The notes under the pieces are model-generated. The model saw only the letters and a list, made by a program, of their open reading frames with translations, was not told where the DNA came from and did not search any database. From Tuctoria greenei (lineage: Eukaryota; Streptophyta; Magnoliopsida; Poales; Poaceae), in the NCBI GenBank assembly GCA_036927565.1, contig JAYESD010000001.1, positions 46,126,064 to 46,190,063 of the forward strand: DNA of 64,000 nucleotides, given 5' to 3'. The position numbers and the translations under genes are program-made. Positions 1-9,099 of this stretch are shown here, one piece after another (within the stretch, counting starts at the first letter, position 1; each line of letters starts with the position of its first letter).

Positions 1-2
1 AG

Positions 3-640
3 CAGGCGCTTCCCGTCTTCAAGATTTTGAGGAAATCTGGACCATTCCATTGGTATGAAGAAGCAGAAAAGGCATTCCAAGAGCTCAAGCAGCTCCTCAC
101 CACACTACCAATCTTGGTAGCTCCGGATCCTGGTGAGCCTCTTTTGCTTTACATTTCGGCACTATGGAGGTTGTCAGCATGGTCCTAGTCACGGAGAAAC
201 CGAAGCCACCTTCAGTTAAGGAGTCCAGACCGCTCCGAGAGGGTCTGGAGCTACCGGAAGGAGAGTTTGGGTCCTAGCCCCCAAGCATGGATCCTAAAGG
301 CAAGCTGCCCAAGGATCAACCTCTCTCATCCAAGGGAGTTCTCATGGCTGATCAAGAAGAAGATCCGGACCCCTTCGGGAGGTTTCGGGTAGCTCAATAA
401 GAAGGTATGGACCTCTCCGGGAGGGTTCGGGTAGATGAAGAAGAAGCTTCGAGCCATTTTGGGAAGGTTCGGACTATCTAGCGGCCAGTGTACTTCATCA
501 GCAAAGTACTACATGATGTCAAGACTCGATACATTGAGGTGCATAAACTGCTCTATGCAGCTCTTATTGCCTCAAGGAAGCTTCGTCACTACTTCCAAGC
601 CAACAAAATATCAGTGGTAACTTCTTAACCACTACATGCT
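3..640 (+). pseudogene. gypsy pol: RT connection and first RNase H with long linker
   Basis: The reading from position 3 gives the segment that follows the RT palm in gypsy pol, including GPFHWYEEAEKAFQELK and GEPLLLYISA, the usual start of the RNase H-like domain. After about position 170 the frame changes and a linker of roughly 95 codons follows (about 205-470), rich in Pro, Gly, Asp and Glu, with repeated SGRV/DEEEAS-like units. The domain then resumes with PVYFISKVLHDVKTRY near 485-530 and runs on through HYFQANKISVVTS. At least one stop lies in the linker, and frameshifts split the reading. The role in a live element is RNA degradation and strand transfer during reverse transcription in the particle. 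The same linker is seen in element B. Confidence 0.7.
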
Positions 641-643
641 ATA

Positions 644-1260
644 TTGCATAACCCTGAGTCTATGACAAATATTGCAATGTGGGCAGCAGAGTTGGCAGAA
701 TTCGATCTCAAATTCTTACCTCGACATGCTATCAAGAGTCAGGCATTGACTGATTTTGTGGCGGAGTGGACCCCTTCTTCATCAAATCCAGGGGGTCACA
801 TTGAGCAGAAGTCGAAACCCAAGGTCCTGATCTCCACTAACCCTCACTGGACTCTCTACTTTGATGGCTCCATGCAGAAGCAGGAGGTCAGAGCTGGAAT
901 CCTTCTCTTCGCTCCAACTGGGGAGAAGTTAAAGTACATGGTACACCTTGACTTCAAGGCAACCAACAAAATGGAGGAGTATGAAGCTCCCATCTACGAA
1001 CTCACGGTGGCGCTATCATATGGTGTCAAGCAATTGCTGGTGATGGGTGACTCTTAACTCATTATCAACCAAGTCAAGGGTGAATGCAGTTGCATAAACC
1101 CTCATCTCGCTGCTTACCTCCTCGAAGTCCATAAGCTACAGAAGGACTTCCATGTCTTGGACCTCTGCCATGTCCAGCGTCTCAACAATGCTGAAGCTGA
1201 TGAACTCTCAACAAAAGCTTCAACCGGAGCTCAAGCTCCAAACGAGGTTTTTGTCATGAG
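644..1260 (+). pseudogene. gypsy second (archaeal-type) RNase H domain
   Basis: This domain would cut the RNA strand of RNA-DNA hybrids. The acidic residues expected of RNase H are visible in order: the Asp of YFDGS (codon 863-865), the Glu of the EEYEAP segment, the Asp of VMGDS (codon 1049-1051) and the Asp of NNAEADELS further on. The linear order and the AEYEA-GDS-HVQR-NAEAD spacing match the extra RNase H that Tat elements carry between RT/RNase H and integrase. A TAA follows GDS at 1055, where a Gln codon is expected, so a C to T change probably broke it. The reading resumes in another frame to about 1260. Confidence 0.8.
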
Positions 1261-1460
1261 ATTGTCAAGACCTACCGCTCAGTCTGCCAAACTGAGCGAA
1301 GGGTGCGAGACCAGCACCCAGAAGCTAGTGGTCCCGATGACCCTGTCACCAAGGCGTCCACCAAGGATCATAGGCACTGTAGGAATCTCCGAGCAACCCA
1401 GCGCACATGATCCGAAAGCTCAAGTTAGCTCCGATGTGGATCTCGGAGATCTAGATCTAC

Positions 1461-2670
1461 TTGAAAGACAACATCCTTCCTGAAGACGGTGCTTCTGCTG
1501 ACCGAATCATCAGATTAGCTAAAAGATACACGCTGGTAGAAGGGGATCTCTTCCGACGTGGTGCCAACGATGTTCTAATGCGGTGCATTGCTCTGGAAGA
1601 AGGCCGCGAGCTCCTTGCGGAAATCCTTGGAGGCGAGTGTGAGAACCACACATCTACCCACACATTGGTTGGTAAAGCCTTTTGGCATGGCTTTTACTGG
1701 CCTACAGCACTCCAGGATGCAGTTGAGGTGGTAAAAAAGTGTGAAGCGTGGTAATTCCACACGAAACAAAATCACAAACCAGCTCAGTCACTGAAAATTA
1801 TACTTCCTACATGGTCATTCACTGTGTGGGGGATGGAAATTTTGGGAACTTTCCCAAAAGCCGTCGAAGGTTACAAGTTCCTTACGTCGCCATTGACAAG
1901 TTCAATAAGTGGCTGGAAGCTACTCCAGTTATGACAATTAACAAGCAATCTGCTATCAAGTTCTTGAAGTCCATAGTCTGCAGATATGGAGCTCTAAACA
2001 GATTCATAACTGACACGGAAACCATTTCACAAGTGCAGCATTCCAAGAGTATTGCGAAGATCTCAACATACAAGTCAGCTACGCATCAGTAGCTCACCCG
2101 ACAAGTAATGGCCAAGACGAGAGAGCAAATGCAGAGATACTAAAAGGACTCAAGATGCGCACATATGAGCGCCTAAAGAAACAAGGAGCCAACTGGATAG
2201 AGGAGCTTCCGTCTGCACTATGGGCGAGCAGGACAACACCTAACAGGTCAACTGGAGAGACACCCTTCTTCCTAGTGTACTGAGCTGAAGCGGTCCTTCC
2301 TCTAAAGATCACCATGGGGTCACTTCGGGTCCAAACCTTCGATGAAGCTGCGCAGGACAATCTCCGGCGTGAAGACCTATACCTCGTTGACGAGGGAAGG
2401 TGCCAAGCAGCTGTACAGAACGAACGATATCGCCAGGCGCTCTGGCGCTATCATTAAAGGCATGTGCACAACTGACAGCTATAAGAAGGTGATCTGGTGG
2501 TGCGGAGAATATTTACTCGAGAAGGGATGAACAAACTATCCCCGGGTTGGGAAGGTCCCTTCCGAGTTATCAAAGTTTCCCGCCCTAGATGTGTTCACTA
2601 GGTAACAGAGGATGGGACCCTACTTCCTAATCCGTGCAATATTGAGCACCTTCGTAAGTTTTATGCTTAG
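1461..2670 (+). pseudogene. gypsy integrase, broken
   Basis: The stretch 1461-1750 carries the integrase N-terminal region, with ADRIIRLAKRYTLVEGDLFRRG and a degenerate H/H/C/C zinc site ending in FYWPTALQDAVEVVKKCEAW. A stop at about 1752 follows. The catalytic core is read in a second frame (1748-2092) and shows YVAIDKFNKWLEATPV and the second Asp region (FITD). The segment around the catalytic Glu is frameshifted. The C-terminal part is recognisable from 2530 to 2670 as PFRVIKVSRP and, at the very end, NIEHLRKFYA, which is a normal gypsy pol end. At least five stops or shifts are present. Confidence 0.75.
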
Positions 2671-3299
2671 ATTCACGATGGTGAGTCTGTACTTACACAT
2701 AATGTAAACTATAGAGTCTATGGAAAGAGTCGGATAGGTCCTAGACAAAAAAGCACACTTAACTTGGTCATTGTACTGTAAGTGTAGCTTACCTACCCTG
2801 GGTTAGAACAAGATGAATAACACACTTAGGTTGGTTCCATACTCTAAGTGTGTCCTTGTATCCTCTGTAATTCAGAACTATAATGAAAAACATTTTTGTG
2901 TGAAAACAGACTCCACGTGCATTAATTTGTACAGGCTCATTTCTATTATTATCTTTACCCTCTTGTCTATAATGAAGTTGTGCATTCCTTTTTTGAAATT
3001 TAGTCTGGGTTATTCATGTGGTATATAAGTTATATTGTTGACCTTCTTTTGTATTTTAGCATTGCTAAATGGTATGCTCGCCTGAAAACCAAAGCCAATC
3101 ACGGGTCTGGAGTGTACTATCGACTTAGACTGGTTAGACACCCTAAGTACACCACTCTAACTATATTCGGGTAGGTATCAGTAGGGCAGGTCCAGAAAAA
3201 GCTTTTGGGTCTAAAGATATTGCATCAATATACTTGTTATAACGTTGAGTTCCTTTGGATCTAAAATTCTAATAAGAACAGTAAGCCGCAAGAAAATTA
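2671..3299 (+). other. non-coding spacer of element A after pol
   Basis: This AT-richer stretch follows the end of pol and contains no convincing coding region. Two short direct repeats of the form ACTYTAAGTGTG/GTAAGTGTAGC lie at about 2755-2860. In Tat elements a spacer of this kind separates pol from the antisense gene. Confidence 0.5.
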
Positions 3300-3370
3300 T
3301 AGACAGGAGGACGAATTTTACTGCTTTTCTTGTCTTTAATGTGCAGGAAAAATGAAAAATTTATGGTGAT

Positions 3371-3860
3371 GGTGGACGACGCCGGAGCTGCTAAGCTCCG
3401 ACAACCCCCAGGGGGCCCGTCGTCGGTGTTTTGTACATTGAAAGTGGGTGTCATCAGAGCTAACAAGCCCCAAAAACTCCCATGGTGCCCCGCCCTCAAC
3501 GAGAAAAATTAACGGCGATCTAAACGGAGATGGTAGAAAAATCACCCCCAAGGGGCCCGCCGTCAACATTTTTAAGCGTTGACAGTGGGCGCCGTCGAAG
3601 CTACCAAGGTTCAATAACCCCAGGGGGCCCGCCGTTGACGTTTCTAAGCGTTGACAGTGGGCGCCGTCGAGGCTACAAAGCTCTAACAACCCCCAAGGGG
3701 CCCACCGTCGATGTTCTACACGTTGATAGTGGGTGCCGTCGGACCTACCAAGTTCCAACGCCCGCAGGAGGCCTGCCGTCAATGTTATAGCGTTAGCAGT
3801 GGGCACCATCGGACCTACCTAGCTCCGACAACGCCCAGGGGGCCCGCCATCGATGTAACA
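3371..3860 (+). repeat. 72-bp tandem repeat inside element A
   Basis: Copies of a GC-rich unit follow each other with period 72, 72 and 70: the block beginning GACAGTGGGCGCCGTCG recurs at 3581, 3653, 3725 and 3795, and more diverged copies extend back to about 3371. Each unit contains CCCCAGGGGGCCCGCCGTC, a G/C-rich quasi-palindrome. Because 72 is a multiple of three, several frames stay open on both strands; this explains the 157-codon minus-strand and 86-codon plus-strand readings here, which I do not regard as genes. Confidence 0.9.
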
Positions 3861-4119
3861 AAGGGTCCCTGGAGATGTCAGAGGTAAACTTTAGAAATCG
3901 GAGCTATCATTTTGGCTACGAGCGAGAAGTGAAGTCATCAAGACGTTGTCAAATCTTTTTGGTACATGTTCGCAATCAAATTGTGTACATCTACCTGGGG
4001 TCCAACATATAAAGGGCAATGCATTGAAGACATATACAAAATGGAATTCATTCATTCAAAAGATTGGATTTCATTTATTCAAAATGAGGATTACAAGTTG
4101 AAGGCAAAAAGGAAAAGTG

Positions 4120-7100
4120 CTAATTACTAGAGTTCCTATTGAAGAACGAGACAACTATTTGGGTAGCATCTCGAACGTTGGCCCTGGTGGCTTGTTCCTC
4201 CTCGGCAACGGGTCCTTCAAACACTAGAGCTAAAGACATATGGGGGTCCCGGCTTTTGAAACATGCCATAACATATTCAGCAACATTCCTGGCCAGGGTC
4301 CTTCCCTCAGTCTCTAATTCATCGACGACTACAATGCCCACGGCGTCAAGCTTCTTGCCGGTGGAGGTCAATGCCACCGGCGCCTTCTCCATCTCTAGCT
4401 CCGGGTCAGCCGGACGTACCTGGCTGAAATCAAACGGCACCAGAGCTTTGTTGGCATGCCCTAAGAAGCTCCAGATTTGATGGGACTTAGCTGCTCTCAA
4501 ACCCTTTAGGTCCTCCAGTGACTTACTGGCAGTCGAAAGATTCGCAAAACCTTCCTTGTAGAAGCGCTTGCTTTCCTTAGTGTGCTGCTGAATACTTTTA
4601 ACCATCCGATTTTCTTGGTCGCCGAGCTCATTCTCCCGGAGGTAGATACGGTTCCTCTGCTATGCCAAATCCTTCTCCTTGGCCTTTACATTGTCCTCCC
4701 TGGTGGAGATATCAGTCTCTCTTCTGGAGATGTCCTTTCCCACCTGCCAAATCCTCTCCTTCTCTTGAACGCAATACTGCTCAAATTGTTTGGCGCGATC
4801 AGCTAGACTCTGCTCTCCCCGCAACAACCTCTGGGCGAGCTCTACCTCCCTCTTTATGAGGTCTTACTCTTTCTCCAGGAGCTTATCCACCCTCTGATCG
4901 AGGGCTTCCCGGCGTTTGAGGAGTACCTCATTTAACTCGTCAAGGATGTCCGAGCGATTGTCAGCTGCCTCATGGGTCTGCTTGGCATGCTCAAAAATCT
5001 CCCTGGTCTTATCATTGAGGGCCTTAATCATGGCCTCTCTTTCATTCAGCACCTGGTCCAACAGCACCAGCCGAGCCTTCTCCTTGGCCACCCAGTCCTT
5101 CTGGCCAGCCAGCCTAGTCTGTGTCAGCTTCGTCTCAAAGTGAAGTCTGTTGCACCAACGCCTTAAGGTGTTGTGCTCTTCTTCGAGAGCCTTGCTTTTG
5201 TTGTCAAAGGCGAGCTGAACCTGGCGGAGACTTGAGCAAGCGTTGTAAATAGACAACGCTAGGTGGATCGGCTTCGGACTGGCTTGAGGTTCTTCGGCGG
5301 GCTCCAATGGGTTTTCCAAAATCACAATAGGGTCCCACGGCGTGAGCATGTTATTCAACAACTCCACATCGCCAGGGCCGACTTCTAGGAGCTCATCAAT
5401 AGTTACCGCGACATAATAAGGTCCCACTGCAGGAGCTTCGACCTCCAGTGATGATGAGGAAGGTCCCTTGACCGGATCTTCACTCATTGGTTCCGATGAT
5501 GAAGGACCTGCATACGGATCCTCTAGTTGCCCCGACTCGGACATGACCACCTATGGAGACGTCGCTTCTAGAGTTGCCACTGAAGCGCTTCCCAGAACTT
5601 CCTCCACCACCGGCACTGATGTCGAAGCCTCCACGGCAGGTTCTGGAACTGCCGGAGCTTCCACAAAATGTTCCTCTGCGTGGTTCAGCACTACCACGGG
5701 ATCTTCGATTGCCGGCTCAAGACTTCTTTCCACGACAGCCGACACCAAAGCTGTTGTGTCATCTGCCACCACCACTAGGGAAGAGGCAGTAGCCGAGGTG
5801 GGAGCTTTAGGCGATGCAGCCTCCGGAGCTGCTACAGGCAGCAGAGCTACAGTAGACACCAGAGCCGCAATAGGCATTAGAGTCGTTGTGCTCGTTCTCG
5901 ACATTCTAGAAACAGAAAGTAGGGAATTCAAGACAAAGCAAAGGGCAGAATTAAAACAAAAGTTAAAGAGCCAATCCTTACCTTGGAGTATTGCCACTCC
6001 AATTGGCGCGGATCTTCTTCATCAGGTGCTGGGAGCTAGAGCCCGCCGTCGTCAGCACGGCAGAAGCTCCAGGTCCCGAACCTGGAGTTGTGGAGTCCAC
6101 ATGCACTGCCACCTCTATGACCTTCGCCGTTGGAGGTTGCACCCCAGACCAAGAGCCACCAGTTGGCACCGGGGCCAGAGGTTACTTGCTAGAGCCAGCA
6201 CCTTCTCCTGATGCTCGAGTTGATGAATTAGCCAGAGCTGAAGGCACGATCACCATGGACCTATGCCGAGGTTGAGGGGTCACCTCTGCCAGAGATTCCC
6301 TTACTCTGCTCCCATCGCTCCTAGTCAGCTTCTGCTTGCGACTCGGAACTTTGATGGGAGCCTACACCTTGCCCTTGCTGGAGGTAGACTTCTTCAGAGG
6401 GGATGGAGCGTGAACTTTTCCCTTGCCACTGACTGGCGCAGGACATGAGATTTCGTTGGAGCAAGGAGCTCCGGGGATAACAATCCCGGTCGGAGGGACG
6501 CTTCGATGCTTGTCCACGAGGCCCAAGTCATCAAGAACTAGCATCTTCTTCCGTAGCTCCTTTCTGACCTCTGGCACCATGTTTAATGGAAGGAAATCCG
6601 CCAAAAAAGTTAGATCATCAGGGCAGATGACTCCGTGCTGCAACATCTAAAGATGGAGTTTCAAAGCTCCTTCATTCAGATTGGAGCCAAAGCCAGTCTC
6701 GATCCGGTTGTGGTTGTGCTCTCCACCGAATGACCAGGTGGGCCACTCCTTTGTCTGCAGAGGAGCCCACCGGATTGTCAAGAAGTTGGCGATGACCATC
6801 AGAGGAGTCACCCCTCCCTCGATGCACTCTCGGATCCTTTTCTGGATTTGCTTGTACTGTTCTAACAGTGTTGGAGCCACTTCCCAAACGTTGGTGTCGA
6901 TGTTGGGGAGACACTCGAGTAGCTCCAGCATGTCGTAGTGTTCCACCGTGATCACCACCCAATCCTTCTTCTAGCTGTCCCATTTCCTAGACGGAAATGT
7001 ATTCAGGTACTTGAGCGGCGAGTTCTTGCGCTTCACGAAGTTTTAGAAGCGCAGGTACTCGTTGCTCTTCCCAGTTGCATGGACCGTGAAGAAGGTTCGG

Positions 7101-7490
7101 AAGAGCTCGATGCAGGGCGACACTCCCACCCAATCTCGCAAAAGTGGACAAAGGTCACCACTAGCAAGAATGAGTGGGGGCCGAGGTGGTGAAGCTGCAT
7201 ACCATAGAACTCCAGCAGCATCAGCATGAAGCTTGAAAATGGTGGATGAGCCCCACCATGGCATACGACAGGAAGTAAACGATCTCACCGGAGTTCTCCT
7301 TCCTGAAGGGATCTTTCTGGTACGGATCCTGTTGTTGAAGTAGTCGCTCGACCACCGCATGTAGGTGCAGACTCTCAGCAAGTCTTCATCCTTCTTGATC
7401 CGGCTTCGAGGAAGTGCCAACTCCATCACCGCAAAGTGGGGCAGAGGAGGAAGACGGATTGCAAGGGCGGAGGGCTCTAAGCGCAATGTC
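4120..7490 (-). pseudogene. antisense gene of element A: gypsy-type transposon domain plus coiled coil
   Basis: A long protein is encoded against the direction of pol. Read from 7490 down, the N-terminal half has segments such as LLEFYGMQLHHLGPHSFLL (7227-7150), CIELFRTFFTVHATGKSNEYL (about 7110-7045) and DWVVITVEHYDMLELLECLP (6970-6910). I recognise this as the Pfam domain called 'putative gypsy type transposon' (PF04195). A Pro/Ala/Ser/Val-rich middle follows (6370-5551). The next part (5550-4864, 228 codons open) is charged and heptad-like, with LRQVQLAFDNKSKALEEEHN, and is probably a coiled coil. The last open part, 4605-4120, ends in an acidic C-terminus. Stops at about 6647 and 4863 and several frame changes break it. 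Function is not known; such genes recur in grass gypsy elements. Confidence 0.75.
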
Positions 7491-7823
7491 AGATGAAGGC
7501 GTAAAAAGTTCCCTCCCTCTAAAGACTTGCCCCTTTAGTAAGCCTCTACAACGCTTGGTTGGAAACTATCTCCAGGCCCGAATCATAGATGACCTCGTAA
7601 ATGACAAGGGGGTCCGGGTCCACTTTGTTTAAAAAGTTACCCCAGGCAAACCATTTGTCATGATGAGATCCGCACACCAAGATCACACCCGCCGAGTGAA
7701 AAAGGGTCACGCGACAGCGGCGTAACTCTTTGCCATCGCCTCAACTGCCCACCAAGAAGCTTTGAAGCCACAGCGCGGGAATTGAATATGGAACCACCTT
7801 TGGTAAAATAACATCACCCACAG

Positions 7824-7854
7824 GGTTTCTCTGAAAGGTGGTCCCGGGGGCCAT
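7824..7854 (+). other. purine-rich tract before the 3' LTR of element A
   Basis: A run with AAAGGTGG and CGGGGG precedes the LTR start, where plus-strand DNA priming would begin. It is interrupted by pyrimidines, consistent with decay. Confidence 0.5.
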
Positions 7855-8703
7855 TATCGCTACCTTGCGTACCGGGTACCCCACGACACCCCAAGAAAAG
7901 CTACAGAGTTCCACCTGTCCGAGTTGAAGACTTCCGGAGGCTCCATGTGCTCCGCGACACTGGAACTGCCTCCCTCGTTTGGGTAGTTCCGGTACTGCCA
8001 CGTGTATCACAGGGCCGCACCTAACTCCTTAATAGGGAAGCTCTGATCATGCCAAGTGTACATTGGTCTCGGACCTAACCCCTAGTAGATGGAAGCTTCG
8101 GGTGTTGCCACGTGTTTAGTAGCTCCGGACCTGCCTCCCCACAGAGGGAAGCTCTGGAGCTGCCACGTGTCGAGCCTCTAGACCTAAGCTTGCAACGGGA
8201 AAACTGATGGATCTCCAATGACACAGATATTCAAGAGGCTTTTAAAATAGCCGTTACAAGACCTGATTAACATGTCATTAACTTAGTATTAATGACACAT
8301 GATTAGAGGAACTTCAAGGCTGGTAACACCGATATTAAGGCATGTTATCACACAATTAATCATAGTTTATAAATGTAGATCATGTATAGGTTATTAATTA
8401 TAGCCGAGGCCACCTATCGTGCAAGTCTAACCATGTAACGGTTAGTCTTTATCATTTAAAAGGGCTGAGCCGCACGGTAGAAACCAAGGCCAACTAAGCC
8501 AACTTAAGCGCACATGCATGCTACTCAAGTTCATCAACAACCATCCCTTGGCGTAGGGTATTATGCTCAGGCAGCCCGAACAACATAAAAATCATTTGTG
8601 TCACCATCTCATTCATAATCTTACATGCGCCCCAATCGAATACGAACCTCTGTGGACTACACTTTAGTAGTACCGTGGGAAGTGTCATAGAAGTACTTCA
8701 ACA
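7855..8703 (+). repeat. 3' LTR of element A
   Basis: The boundaries come from alignment with the 5' LTR of element B (23379-24212, opposite strand). B begins TGTCAGTACCCTG and A has the decayed TATCGCTACCTTG at 7855. B ends in CTTCGACA and A in CTTCAACA at 8703. Shared landmarks are CGGGTACCCC near the start, the CACGTG tandem array, GGGTATTATGCTCAGGC near 8565 and GCGCCCCAATCGAATACGAACC near 8630. The length is about 849 bp against 834 in B. Beyond 8703 the sequence becomes the LTR of copia C0. Confidence 0.85.
7990..8180 (+). promoter_or_regulatory. tandem G-box (CACGTG) array in LTR A
   Basis: CACGTG lies at 7999, 8109 and 8164, and the one-base variant CAAGTG at 8053, so the spacing is 54-56 bp. 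Each lies in a repeated unit that also contains AGCTCCGGACCT/GGGAAGCTC. CACGTG is the plant G-box core bound by bZIP and bHLH factors. The position in the upstream part of the LTR fits a promoter or enhancer array, which is an inference. Confidence 0.6.
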
Positions 8704-8864
8704 GTGACGATACCTTCACAATGTCTCACAGCCTCGCAACAGATAGACAACAATTCATTTTGTTGTCCTTGTGATATTTAAAATATCCACCTAGTCTTTT
8801 ACATATATCTTGGAACTCATTTGCTTAAATTAAATAAATAGGTCCTAGATCCAAATACCTAACA
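8704..8864 (-). repeat. 3' LTR fragment of copia C0
   Basis: On the minus strand, GGCGAGGAT is followed by TGTTAGGTATTTGGATC at 8864, a normal copia purine tract plus LTR start. About 160 bp of LTR remain before the junction with the 3' end of element A at 8703/8704. Confidence 0.7.
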
Positions 8865-9099
8865 ATCCTCGCCAAATTTCAATGCATATAGAAATACTCT
8901 CAGTTCCACTACTATTTGATATATCAACATTTTGATGGAGATTGTTAAGTTGAAAATATATCTAGAATGGAGATTAACACTCATCTACAACTGAACAATG
9001 GAATATGTCTTTAATGATCTTTTTTGTGCTAAGGATTTTCATCGAAGTTTTTGCTGAAACTGAACTACCAGAAGTATCCATCGATTTGGAGCGTACGAG

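Larger units (their letters stand above)
1..8703 (+). mobile_element. Ty3/gypsy Tat-type element A, 3' portion
   Basis: This is the downstream part of a gypsy LTR retrotransposon that enters from the left edge. In order it has an RNase H segment, a second RNase H, integrase, a spacer with a 72-bp tandem repeat, a long antisense gene, a purine-rich tract and a 3' LTR. The second RNase H and an antisense gene between pol and the 3' LTR are traits I associate with the plant Tat clade (Grande/Retand-like). Element B at 18812-24212 matches it in pol and in LTR. Gag, protease, most of RT and the 5' LTR lie outside the window. Several stops and frameshifts show it is inactive. Confidence 0.85.

Noticed and set aside
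3336..3809. 157-codon minus-strand and 86-codon plus-strand ORFs
   Set aside because: Both run over the 72-bp tandem repeat and consist of a repeated 24-residue unit. The open frames follow from a period divisible by three.
5468..6211. 247-codon plus-strand ORF
   Set aside because: It lies opposite the Ala/Pro/Ser-rich middle of the antisense gene of A, and its own composition (Thr/Ser/Gly/Arg) is the complement shadow of that low-complexity coding.
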